17,765 nucleotides of DNA from Desulfobacter curvatus DSM 3379 (GCF_000373985.1 NZ_KB893121.1:1-17765), one strand, 5' to 3'. Counted from the first letter of the stretch, positions 7,589-13,547 are shown. Notes: generated from the sequence alone by a model not told the origin. Translations and numbers: made by a program.

Positions 7589-7704
7589 GTACTGAGGTAC
7601 CGCCAAGTACCTACCAAAGAACACAAACAAGACCTACACCCCAACCGGGATGCATTCCTGTCAGCGTCGTTCTTTGGTAATAAAAATTGGCGGTTTTCAG
7701 TACG
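7588..7704 (-). ncRNA. Long structured leader or small RNA (candidate attenuator)
   Basis: Three collinear inverted-repeat blocks nest into one interrupted stem: CGTACTGA (7588-7595) with TCAGTACG (7697-7704), ACCGCCAA (7599-7606) with TTGGCGGT (7687-7694), and TACCAAAGAAC (7612-7622) with GTTCTTTGGTA (7669-7679), 27 base pairs in all around a 46-base apical region. An alternative small hairpin, AGGTAC / GTACCT (7595-7612), uses the same left arm, so the two folds exclude each other. On the minus strand the structure is followed directly by a terminator and then the start of the secreted protein gene. This is the layout of a transcription-attenuation leader or riboswitch; an independent small RNA or a MITE-like element are alternatives. 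I cannot match it to a known class. Confidence 0.5.
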
Positions 7705-7865
7705 AACGGCTACTGCACAAATGCACAGATGTTATATGCGTTTAAAGAACGAACTTTTTTTTCGATAAAACTCCTTCTATAAAAAACTTTTCATAACGGC
7801 CTTTTTCCAGGCCAGTTTGAAATTACCAGACCATTTCCGTAAAATCAATAAAATGTGGGTGTTCG
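7705..7865. other. Non-coding stretch between structured region and next gene
   Basis: No gene is supported. GGCCT / AGGCC (7799-7821) forms a 5-bp hairpin, extended by GTT pairs across a bulge. On the minus strand it is followed within about 10 bases by GTTTTTTATAG, so it may weakly terminate the gene ending at 7866. The region 7705-7790 should hold the start of any transcript through the structured leader, but no convincing promoter was seen. Confidence 0.3.
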
Positions 7866-8237
7866 TCAATTCATTTCTAACAGGCTGTTCAATTCCGGGG
7901 CATTTAAGTCTTTAATAGCTTGCCTTGTCCTTTTAGCTATGATTTCTTTGTCCGGGATATCGACGGGATGCAGGTCCTCATATTGTACTTTCAGATCGAC
8001 AGGCCCATTGAGCAAGAAAGAATTCCCCACCACCATACGTTCCAGCTCTATAAGCTTAGAACATAGATTTGAAAGGCTCTCTTTTTCCTTGGAAAGGTCA
8101 GGCAGGCAACGTCCCGTTCTATCTTCAAACGCTTGGAGACGGTCCACCCTTTCTTTTTGTATTTGAATTACCCAACACATTATTCCCCAAGGGTCGATTC
8201 TTGTTTTATCTCGTTGTTTTTTAAATATAAGAGCCAT
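7866..8237 (-). CDS. Small protein of unknown function
   Basis: A 123-residue protein starting MALIFKKQRDKTRIDPWGIM, with AAGGAGA about 9 bases before ATG. The middle (about 25-70) is Glu/Lys/Leu rich and probably helical. There is no signal peptide, Cys cluster or recognisable active site. It begins 18 bp after the stop of the terminase-small-subunit-like gene and is probably co-transcribed with it. In phages and satellites small helical proteins often follow terS-like genes, but no function can be assigned from the sequence. Confidence 0.65.
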   Translation of the reverse strand: MALIFKKQRDKTRIDPWGIMCWVIQIQKERVDRLQAFEDRTGRCLPDLSKEKESLSNLCSKLIELERMVVGNSFLLNGPVDLKVQYEDLHPVDIPDKEIIAKRTRQAIKDLNAPELNSLLEMN

Positions 8238-8255
8238 AATTATCTTCTCCTTGCT

Positions 8256-8660
8256 TTAATCGGATATATCCGAAGGCATGATTCCCTTTTGAATCATTTC
8301 ATTCTCTACCTCTTCAACTGTTTGAGGTCCTGTGTCCCAAAGACCAATATCAGGTGTGATAATTCCTGTCGCTTCGATAAGGAATTTAGCCGCTTCAAAA
8401 CGGACCTTCTCATTTTTTCCGATTTTCAGAAGCTCATTGATTGTTTCGGTAGCAGTGATGAGGTTTCCCCTTAGCATGTCTCTGGTTTCTTCCATCATCT
8501 CTCTTTTGGTTTTGTTTATCAAAGCAACAAATTCAGGATTTCCCAGCCACTTTGATACAGTTTGGGCGCTTGCCCCTACTGTTTTAGCCGCCTCTTTTTT
8601 AGGTTTTCCAGAGGCTATCAGGATGGCTGCTTTGTGTTGTTTAGGATTTAAAATTTCCAA
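8256..8660 (-). CDS. Terminase small subunit-like / phBC6A51-type HTH protein
   Basis: A 134-residue protein. The N-terminal half is a homeodomain-like helix-turn-helix of the sort found in phage terminase small subunits: KQHKAAILIASGKPKKEAAK, then VGASAQTVSKWLGNPEFVALINKTKREM (about 27-55). A helical segment follows (about 60-95, TATETINELLKIGKNEKVRFEAAKFLIEATGI), as in proteins that bind DNA and oligomerise. The start codon is TTG at 8660, with AAAGGTGA about 9 bases upstream; ATG alternatives lie well inside the HTH. No large terminase subunit, portal or capsid gene is in the window. It is therefore either a satellite-type packaging-diversion gene or simply a DNA-binding regulator. Confidence 0.68.
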   Translation of the reverse strand: MEILNPKQHKAAILIASGKPKKEAAKTVGASAQTVSKWLGNPEFVALINKTKREMMEETRDMLRGNLITATETINELLKIGKNEKVRFEAAKFLIEATGIITPDIGLWDTGPQTVEEVENEMIQKGIMPSDISD

Positions 8661-8721
8661 AATGATTCACCTTTCTTCTGATTTCTTAATACTTTGCAGG
8701 TAATTGCATTTTTTATGAGGA

Positions 8722-8750
8722 ATTATTAATAGTAATGCACTTAATTGCAA
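8722..8750 (-). promoter_or_regulatory. Possible sigma70-type promoter
   Basis: On the minus strand TTGCAA (8750-8745) stands 17 bp from AATAAT (8727-8722), about 62 bp before the TTG start of the terS-like gene. The spacing is ideal, but both boxes are imperfect and the DNA is AT-rich, so this is a suggestion only. Confidence 0.35.
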
Positions 8751-8836
8751 TCGAAGATGGACTGCCTAATCAAGGGAATCATTTTCTAAGAGGTGGGGCA
8801 AATGAACCCAAAATCAAACAGCCCTCACATTAATAA

Positions 8837-9928
8837 TTAGTCATCTGACAGTTTGTATTTAAAATCAGGTTGATTCACGTTATATCTGGGCCGTGGCCTT
8901 CTCTTTTCAAATTCCTTTCCCATTTCGTTCCTTTCGAATTTGGACTTCAAATTCAACCTATCAAGGAAAAACTCCTTTTCGTTCTCGTACTGTAATTGCT
9001 GTTGAGCTTCACGTAGCATTGTGATCAATCTAAGGCATTGCTTGGTAATCTTTTTTAACTTTTTTTCAATCTTTATGAACTCATCATCATCATCATCACC
9101 ACTCCATTCAAGAAACTCAAGTTGATTTGACAAATCAATAGCTTTATTCGAAAGCTCATTAATTGTCGTTTTACAGCGATCATGAACGAATTCTAATTTT
9201 GATTTCTTGTAGCCAGTAAGATATGCATCAACATACATCTCTTCCCAAAGTTCCCGGCTATCAAGAGGGAAAGGATTATCTTTCTGGGAACCAGATATAG
9301 AATTTCGAACCCCAGTGATAATTTCCATATCAGTCCAGCCATTCTTCTTTCTTGCATATAGTGTTGTGGCTTTCTGTCCAGTAATTTTTGCCCACTGAGC
9401 TGTGGTTTTCTTTCGGCCATCATGATGCGTGAGATAAACGTTATTACCCTTATTGGAATTTTGGGCATATTTATCTCTCCACTGAACCTTACCAGGGGCA
9501 TATTCGGGATCACAGTTATCCAACCTATCAAGGGTATAATTTTTGATTTCACAGGGACCAAGATGCCGTAGAAAATCTTTGAATTTGGCTAAGTCCTTGT
9601 GAATAATATAACCTTTTTTTGCCCTCTGCTTCATGTTCTTCCAACTGTTGTAAGTTTGTTGATATTTTTCACGAAGCTCTGTAGCAGTAAGGGTTTCAAT
9701 ACCATCAAGGATTTCTTTAGTCACTCCAAGAGGAGTTTCTAAAGAGCTATTTTCTAATCCTTCTAACTCTTCCTTAGGAACTTGAAATCCACTTTTCAAG
9801 TAAATCAAATTGCCGCTTTTACTTTGCGTTTTATAACTATTCATGATATCTTCTTTTTGTATAAATTCTTTAGTGGGCTTGATTTCTGTTGCCGCAGAAT
9901 TAAGCCCTTTTTTCTTTTTTATAGTCAT
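8837..9928 (-). CDS. HNH-like/AP2-type phage protein with coiled-coil tail
   Basis: A 363-residue protein. Residues about 90-160 fit phage HNH/AP2-associated proteins: YNSWKNMKQRA (93-103), a KFKDFLRHLGP segment, then LDRLDNCDPEYAPGKVQW (133-150) and AQNSNK. Residues about 167-205 (HHDGRKKTTAQWAKITGQ...LYARKKNGWTDMEII) match the small DNA-binding repeat that follows in such proteins. The usual catalytic His pair is not obvious, so it may bind rather than cut DNA. The N-terminal 80 residues are Lys/Glu rich. The C-terminal third is helical, with an acidic run GDDDDDEF and a long Glu/Lys coiled coil. TAATG overlaps the stop of the AlpA-like gene with this start, implying coupling; AAAGGAGG lies 9 bases upstream. 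Roles could include homing, packaging or regulation. Confidence 0.7.
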   Translation of the reverse strand: MTIKKKKGLNSAATEIKPTKEFIQKEDIMNSYKTQSKSGNLIYLKSGFQVPKEELEGLENSSLETPLGVTKEILDGIETLTATELREKYQQTYNSWKNMKQRAKKGYIIHKDLAKFKDFLRHLGPCEIKNYTLDRLDNCDPEYAPGKVQWRDKYAQNSNKGNNVYLTHHDGRKKTTAQWAKITGQKATTLYARKKNGWTDMEIITGVRNSISGSQKDNPFPLDSRELWEEMYVDAYLTGYKKSKLEFVHDRCKTTINELSNKAIDLSNQLEFLEWSGDDDDDEFIKIEKKLKKITKQCLRLITMLREAQQQLQYENEKEFFLDRLNLKSKFERNEMGKEFEKRRPRPRYNVNQPDFKYKLSDD

Positions 9929-10116
9929 TAACTACAACCTCCTTTCTGGATAAATTCATCAACTTCTTTTTGCGAAAAACGCACAGCTCTTCCAACTCTG
10001 ATAGCTCGAATGGGGAATTTATTTTTCGCATTTCTGCTAATCCCGTTATATATAGACTGCGGTGAACGATTCAGCTGCGTAGACAATTCATGGACGGTAA
10101 TTAATTTAACTGCCAT
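9928..10116 (-). CDS. AlpA-like excisionase/regulator
   Basis: A protein of about 62 residues with a single winged helix-turn-helix of the MerR/AlpA excisionase type: VHELSTQLNRSPQSIYNGISR, then RAIRVGRAVRFSQKEVDEFIQKGG, the wing and C-terminal helix usual in this family. The reading frame allows GTG at 10119 or ATG at 10116. GGAGG lies 4 bases from GTG and 7 from ATG, so ATG is preferred. It lies 10-13 bp after the stop of the Cro-like gene and overlaps the HNH-like gene start. AlpA-type proteins activate integrase transcription or direct excision of islands, so this one probably controls mobilisation of the element. Its integrase may be either intact one in the window. Confidence 0.8.
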   Translation of the reverse strand: MAVKLITVHELSTQLNRSPQSIYNGISRNAKNKFPIRAIRVGRAVRFSQKEVDEFIQKGGCS

Positions 10117-10128
10117 CACTAATCCTCC

Positions 10129-10320
10129 CTAAACTGGTTTAAAAATATCATTAGGCTCACAACTTAGTTTTTCAGCCCATTTCTTTTGTTCTTCAGGCAA
10201 CAATTCAATGCTTTCATGAACAACCCGACTCACTCTCGTAGCGGTTATGCCCAAAGCCTTTGCAAAATCAATTTGCTTCCGGTATTTTGATAAAATTTTC
10301 ATTTTTAATCGTATGTTCAT
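10129..10320 (-). CDS. Small Cro/C1-type helix-turn-helix regulator
   Basis: A 63-residue protein made almost entirely of one HTH: KYRKQIDFAKALGITATRVSRVVH (about 12-35), followed by LLPEEQKKWAEKLSCEPNDIFKPV, the end usual for XRE-type repressors. AGGAGG lies 4-5 bases before ATG. It leads a run of three closely spaced minus-strand genes (Cro-like, AlpA-like, HNH-like) preceded by a dyad also found before the MerR-type gene. It likely acts as the Cro/repressor of a lysogeny-like switch. Confidence 0.78.
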   Translation of the reverse strand: MNIRLKMKILSKYRKQIDFAKALGITATRVSRVVHESIELLPEEQKKWAEKLSCEPNDIFKPV

Positions 10321-10376
10321 CAGTCCTCCTAAATTTATAAATCAGTAATTCCATTTACAGCTTTATTATATTTTTA

Positions 10377-10393
10377 AATCCTCATACACCACC
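10377..10393 (-). promoter_or_regulatory. Orphan strong ribosome binding site with a 3-codon ORF
   Basis: On the minus strand AAAGGAGGTG precedes ATG-AGG-ATT-TAA by about 4 bases, a near-perfect ribosome binding site in front of a three-codon reading frame. It lies in the leader of the Cro-like gene. It could be a minimal leader peptide influencing downstream translation, or the relic of a deleted gene start. Confidence 0.3.
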
Positions 10394-10412
10394 TCCTTTC
10401 AAAACATAATAA

Positions 10413-10429
10413 TTAGTAACGGGTGTTAC
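10413..10429. promoter_or_regulatory. Operator-like dyad before the Cro/AlpA genes
   Basis: TTAGTAACGGGTGTTAC contains the perfect dyad GTAAC-GGGT-GTTAC. It agrees at 14 of 17 positions with the reverse complement of 10961-10977, in the MerR-type gene's leader. A -10-like TATTAT lies beside it on the minus strand (10411-10406). The probable ligand is the MerR-type regulator encoded between the two sites; MerR proteins bind dyads within promoter spacers. Confidence 0.5.
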
Positions 10430-10454
10430 ACATTTCTAATACCCCAAAAAAAAA

Positions 10455-10952
10455 CTATGTTATTTTTTCTTGAATTTTTTTCACTGCTTCAGAGACATCA
10501 ATAGATACAACCATTTTGTGCTTATTTGTATTAACTCCAGAAGTGCAATCAATTGCATTTTTATTAACTTCAACGGTGGGTTCCTCTGATACAGGGTTAA
10601 ATACACTTAGCCAATGGTTATCTCTTAGAGGCGAATTGGTCTTTGTCGGTTCTGAGGATACAATTTCTGACAACCACTTATCTTGTCGCCGACGTAAAGA
10701 TTTCATAATATTTTTTATGATGGACAAGCTAAAACCGCACTGTTTAAATTCATTTATTATAAGGAATTCGAGCAGGTTCTCTTTGGAATATATTTTTGCA
10801 GTTCCTCTCCCACGAGAATCTTCAATGCCTGGTTCAATAAGCCCTTCATTAGTATAGTGGGTAACCGCCTGGGTAGTTATCCCGGTCACTTCCGCCACCT
10901 TTTTTTTGGTATATTCTCCTGGCCTATGCCATCTTGAACTCACGCCCATCAT
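10455..10952 (-). CDS. MerR-family transcriptional regulator
   Basis: A 165-residue protein. The winged HTH is at about 12-80: GEYTKKKVAEVTGITTQAVTHYTNEGLIEPG, then the wing (RGRGTAKIYSKENLLEFLII) and a helix NEFKQCGFSLSIIKNIMKSL typical of MerR proteins. The rest (about 90-165) is polar and lacks an obvious effector pocket or Cys pair, so the inducer is unknown. AGGAGGT lies about 10 bases before the ATG, slightly long, and an adjacent second ATG is possible. The operator-like dyad at 10961-10977 overlaps this ribosome binding site, which suggests autoregulation. It stands at the end of the element next to the tRNA-Leu site and probably controls the Cro/AlpA genes. Confidence 0.82.
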   Translation of the reverse strand: MMGVSSRWHRPGEYTKKKVAEVTGITTQAVTHYTNEGLIEPGIEDSRGRGTAKIYSKENLLEFLIINEFKQCGFSLSIIKNIMKSLRRRQDKWLSEIVSSEPTKTNSPLRDNHWLSVFNPVSEEPTVEVNKNAIDCTSGVNTNKHKMVVSIDVSEAVKKIQEKIT

Positions 10953-10960
10953 ATAAAACA

Positions 10961-10977
10961 GTACCTCCTGTTACTAA
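10961..10977. promoter_or_regulatory. Operator-like site in the MerR-type gene leader
   Basis: On the minus strand TTAGTAACAGGAGGTAC matches 14 of 17 bases of the dyad at 10413-10429. It includes the AGGAGGT ribosome binding site of the MerR-type gene, so a bound regulator could block translation start-site access or transcription. Confidence 0.45.
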
Positions 10978-11294
10978 CTCCTACCATGACTCCAAAGCAT
11001 TTGCAAGAAATTTCTTTTCTTCCCTTATTCCTGATGAACCACAATTCTAATGTCCATGCAGTCGCTTAAAGGGATGATCTCATTGATTTACAAGTTTGGT
11101 ATATTACAATACAAATGGGAATAAGGAGATCACTTGGTCAACACTTGGTCAACGAACTGCCAGGTATATCCCTGTGCCTACCGGGCTATAATTATTTATA
11201 CCTGCCTTATTATTTTTACAGTAATATATTGATATATTTAAATTATCAAGTTTAATTCAAGATAATTCATTTTACCTCATTATCAGCTCAAATT
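10978..11294. other. Non-coding arm region left of the tRNA-Leu fragment
   Basis: Apart from the tandem repeat, the stretch holds an 8-bp inverted repeat CAGGTATA / TATACCTG (11161-11168, 11197-11204) and AT-rich DNA at 11205-11275. AAGGAG followed by TTG at 11145 opens a plus frame of about 32 codons of no recognisable kind. No gene is supported. The layout resembles the P arm of a phage-type attachment region. Confidence 0.4.
11131..11152. repeat. Perfect 11-bp tandem repeat
   Basis: CACTTGGTCAA occurs twice back to back. It lies about 140-160 bp before the tRNA-Leu fragment. The same period separates the candidate arm sites beside the tRNA-Met fragment, so this could be the arm-type or excisionase site of the other attachment arm. 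Confidence 0.45.
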
Positions 11295-11352
11295 GGACTC
11301 AAAATCCTCCGGCCTTCGGGCCTTGTCGGTTCAAGTCCGACCTCCGGTACCA
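11295..11352 (+). tRNA. tRNA-Leu(CAA) 3' fragment, attachment-site core
   Basis: GGACTCAAAATCC (11295-11307) carries a CAA anticodon, followed by a long variable arm with the hairpin GGCC-TTCG-GGCC (11311-11322), typical of class II tRNAs, a perfect T arm (GTCGG-TTCAAGT-CCGAC) and the 3' end CTCCGGTACCA. The D arm and 5' acceptor strand are missing; preceding bases do not resemble tRNA. Because the tRNA 3' end points toward the adjacent integrase gene, an intact tRNA would be expected in a simple integration; the missing 5' half is therefore notable. Confidence 0.78.
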
Positions 11353-11362
11353 CGAATATAAG

Positions 11363-11398
11363 GGCTTTCAGCGTTTTAGCTGGAAGCCTTTTTATTTT
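11363..11398 (+). terminator. Terminator downstream of the tRNA-Leu fragment
   Basis: GGCTTTCAGC pairs with GCTGGAAGCC (one G-T pair) around a 6-base loop and is followed by TTTTTATTTT. It would terminate transcripts coming out of the tRNA on the plus strand. It overlaps the last codons of the integrase gene on the other strand. Confidence 0.65.
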
Positions 11399-12461
11399 GT
11401 ATTTCGGTCACTGTGCCCGAAACTGTGCCCAACTGATTTTTCAGGTATTCCTCCTGTTTTCTGGCAGCAACCATCAGATCCCCTTCACTGACGATGTTAT
11501 ACCGCTCAAAAACGGAACGAGTCTTATGACCTGAAATAGCCATCGCCACTTGTTCGGGAATACCAGACCGAACCATATTACGGACAGCGGTTCTTCGAAG
11601 GTCATGGAAAATGCGACCAGGAACACCAGCGTCTTTACATGCAGTTTTCCAGGCTTTCCGAAAATCTTTTAGCGGACCGGTCCCTGCTCTATTCGGAAAA
11701 ACGTTTGGGAGAATCTTCTTTCCTCCCTTTTGGAGTTGCCGCTGGATATTAAAAATTGCCAAAAGCTCATCATCCAGATAAATAGTGCGGCCTTCCTTGT
11801 TTTTCGTTGTGCCTATTTCCAGGCACACTACTCTGTTCTCCAAATCTACATTCGACCATTTCAGCCCGGTGATTTCCGATACCCTCCAGCCGGATTTATA
11901 TCCAAAAGTTACAAAGCCTTTCAAATATTCAGGCATGCAGGATCGGAGTGCCAGAAACTCATCATACTCAAAGAATCCAGTTCTGACATTGTTTTCTTCC
12001 AGCATTGATATGTGCGGAACCCTGTCAACAAGCGGCGGGGTCTGTTGTGCTCCCAAGTTCAGCATACGTTTCAAGGCAGACAATTCCCGGTTGACCGTTG
12101 CGTTTGATGCGCCTTCATCAATACGGTATTCAATGAATTTATTGATTCTCGGGGTTGTGATCTGCGGGACACTAACCCGTTCAAAAATCTTCTTGAGGTG
12201 ATTGACACTTCTTTCGGCTTTCACAAGCGATTTTTTCTGATTGATACGATAATCTCGCAAAAACTCCTCTGCCAAATCTTCAAACCGGACCTTTTCAAAC
12301 TGTACCCCAGGAATTTTGCCCTGGGCGATTTCACCCTCCCTTCTGCTTAAAAGTTTTTTGGCTACCATCTTTTTGGTACTATCGGAACTTTCCCGAAAGC
12401 ACTTCCCTTGCCTGTAGTACTTAATCCAATAAACATTTCCGCGCAGATAAACACTTCCCAT
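11376..12461 (-). CDS. Tyrosine recombinase/integrase of the tRNA-Leu element
   Basis: A 361-residue phage-type integrase. The N-terminus (GSVYLRGNVYWIKYYRQGK) is the beta-strand arm-binding region, residues about 57-160 form the SAM-like core-binding domain, and the catalytic residues are R193 (GWRVSEI), K220 or K222 (TTKNKEGR), H286-x-x-R289 (FHDLRRTAV), H312 (SGHKTRSVF) and nucleophile Y321 (ERYNIV). All are present, so it should be active. GGAGG lies 6 bases before ATG. Its 3' end lies 24 bp from the tRNA-Leu fragment, the usual arrangement, so tRNA-Leu is its probable target. The repeats coding for GTVSGTV near the C-terminus double as candidate arm-type DNA sites. A 222-residue protein of unknown function and an AlpA-like protein are encoded upstream on the same strand. 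Confidence 0.94.
   Translation of the reverse strand: MGSVYLRGNVYWIKYYRQGKCFRESSDSTKKMVAKKLLSRREGEIAQGKIPGVQFEKVRFEDLAEEFLRDYRINQKKSLVKAERSVNHLKKIFERVSVPQITTPRINKFIEYRIDEGASNATVNRELSALKRMLNLGAQQTPPLVDRVPHISMLEENNVRTGFFEYDEFLALRSCMPEYLKGFVTFGYKSGWRVSEITGLKWSNVDLENRVVCLEIGTTKNKEGRTIYLDDELLAIFNIQRQLQKGGKKILPNVFPNRAGTGPLKDFRKAWKTACKDAGVPGRIFHDLRRTAVRNMVRSGIPEQVAMAISGHKTRSVFERYNIVSEGDLMVAARKQEEYLKNQLGTVSGTVTEIQNKKASS
11410..11430. repeat. Paired direct repeats, candidate arm sites in integrase 3' end
   Basis: ACTGTGCCC occurs at 11410-11418 and 11422-11430, period 12, inside the last codons of the integrase gene (coding GTVSGTV on the minus strand). Position and spacing mirror the GGTTCCATG pair beside the tRNA-Met fragment. 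Confidence 0.4.
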
Positions 12462-12601
12462 ATTATACCTCCATCAAGCCTTGACGGGCGCAAGATGGAC
12501 AAACATGCTCTCCCGGATTCACTGCTGGAGCTGGTCCTGGAGAACATGATTTGTACCTTTGAATATCCCATCTATAGATTTTGAGATCAAGAAGAAAGAA
12601 A

Positions 12602-12629
12602 AATGCCCCCGACTGAAACCGGAGGCATT
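12602..12629 (-). terminator. Rho-independent terminator
   Basis: On the minus strand AATGCCTCCG pairs with CGGGGGCATT (one mismatch) and is followed by TTTCTTTCTTC. It lies 10 bp after the stop codon of the gene ending at 12639 and should end the ParB-like/AlpA-like/unknown transcript before the integrase gene. Confidence 0.65.
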
Positions 12630-12638
12630 TAAAATCAC

Positions 12639-13307
12639 TTAGCCTTCATCGACCTGAAAGTCGAAAAAGTAACCTAAACTCTGATTAATGTACCTGAAGG
12701 CAGAAACTAAATCCCAGAAATGAGCATATGGGTCATTGTACAAAAGTCTGATCTGATAATCAGAAATCTTTTCACCCTTGGTAAAAAAAACCTCCTGAAC
12801 ATAAGGCGTCAAATCTTCCAAATTCCCCTTTTCTGGCAAGTGCTCGCATTTGACTCTAAAGCAATCAAAGAAAAATGCATTTGGATCATCAATAGACAAA
12901 TTAAGCCTTTCAGTGAGATTGATTCCAATAAGATGATTGGGATCAAATTGTCGTGAAAAAATATTTCCGAGACCATGCCATGCATCGTAATATAGAGCAA
13001 AGCGAATATCGTTAATATCTGCTTCGTCCATTTCTGCCAGGCTATCACTTTCAAACAAAATACACGGAGATATTCGAATTTCATATTCGCATCCTTTCAG
13101 CATTGGTTCGTCATATCCATAGTACACGATTGAATCAATTCCAAAATCTGCCAATATCAAATTAAAAATGGAGTACTCGCCGAGAGAGGCATGGTAATTA
13201 TTCTCCTGATCGACTTTTTCGATCAGCGTTTTATAATCATTTTTAATTCCGGGTGTATTTTTTCTAAAAAGTATTGGCATGTTTTTTTTAATATCGGTTT
13301 TTAACAT
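12639..13307 (-). CDS. Protein of unknown function in the ParB/AlpA operon
   Basis: A 222-residue acidic soluble protein, with no signal peptide, membrane segment or recognised motif. It is rich in aromatic residues (FFFDCFRVKCEH, DPYAHFWDLVSAFRYINQSLGYFF) and contains ALYYDAWHGLGNIFSRQFDPNHLIG in the middle. AGAGGAGA lies 6-7 bases before the ATG. It starts 12 bp after the stop of the AlpA-like gene and ends just before a strong terminator, so it is the last gene of that transcript. The position between an AlpA-like gene and an integrase gene suggests island maintenance or control of excision, but nothing in the sequence shows the mechanism. Confidence 0.78.
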   Translation of the reverse strand: MLKTDIKKNMPILFRKNTPGIKNDYKTLIEKVDQENNYHASLGEYSIFNLILADFGIDSIVYYGYDEPMLKGCEYEIRISPCILFESDSLAEMDEADINDIRFALYYDAWHGLGNIFSRQFDPNHLIGINLTERLNLSIDDPNAFFFDCFRVKCEHLPEKGNLEDLTPYVQEVFFTKGEKISDYQIRLLYNDPYAHFWDLVSAFRYINQSLGYFFDFQVDEG

Positions 13308-13319
13308 TTTATATCTCCT

Positions 13320-13526
13320 CTAATTTTTGTATTTATTTTTTTCTATAAAGCTTTCTACATCCTGGTGATCTACGAACTGTTTTCGGCCAACCTGGACATA
13401 TGGCAGCTGACCATCCCAGATTTGACTCCGCCAGAACCATTCCGTGGCCCCGATCAGGGCGACAAGTTCTTTGATGGAGTAAAGTCTTTTTCTGGGCACA
13501 TCTTGGGCACAGTGAGTTGAAGACAC
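13320..13526 (-). CDS. AlpA-like helix-turn-helix excisionase/regulator
   Basis: A 68-residue protein with a winged HTH of the AlpA/excisionase type: RKRLYSIKELVALIGATEWFWRSQIWDGQLPYVQVGRKQFVDHQDVESFIEK read in segments (helix about 17-26, recognition helix 28-38, wing YVQVGRKQF, final helix VESFIEK). The start is GTG at 13526, supported by CGGAGGA 7-8 bases upstream; there is no earlier in-frame ATG with a site. It lies 62 bp after the ParB-like gene, across a strong hairpin, and 12 bp before the next gene. Being part of the tRNA-Leu element, it is the natural partner of the integrase encoded at 11376-12461. Confidence 0.78.
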   Translation of the reverse strand: MSSTHCAQDVPRKRLYSIKELVALIGATEWFWRSQIWDGQLPYVQVGRKQFVDHQDVESFIEKNKYKN

Positions 13527-13547
13527 TTGTCAATCCTCCGTCTTGGG

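Noticed and set aside
7611..7680. Retron or group II intron RNA
   Set aside because: No reverse transcriptase gene and no conserved intron or msr/msd features.
7588..7704. Integron attC site
   Set aside because: The paired arms do not show the RYYYAAC/GTTRRRY core boxes, and no integron integrase or cassette array is present.
9193..9561. 122-codon minus frame inside the HNH-like gene
   Set aside because: A different frame of a well-supported gene with family motifs; no motifs of its own.
11131..11152. CRISPR array
   Set aside because: Only two 11-bp units without spacers; no cas gene in the window.
11730..12201. Plus-strand frames of 92 and 138 codons opposite the second integrase gene
   Set aside because: Antisense shadows of an integrase gene with all catalytic residues intact.
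12482..12580. Plus-strand short frame reading MDKHALPDSLLELVLEN
   Set aside because: About 30 codons, no ribosome binding site, lies between the integrase start and a terminator; possibly a relic but not supportable.
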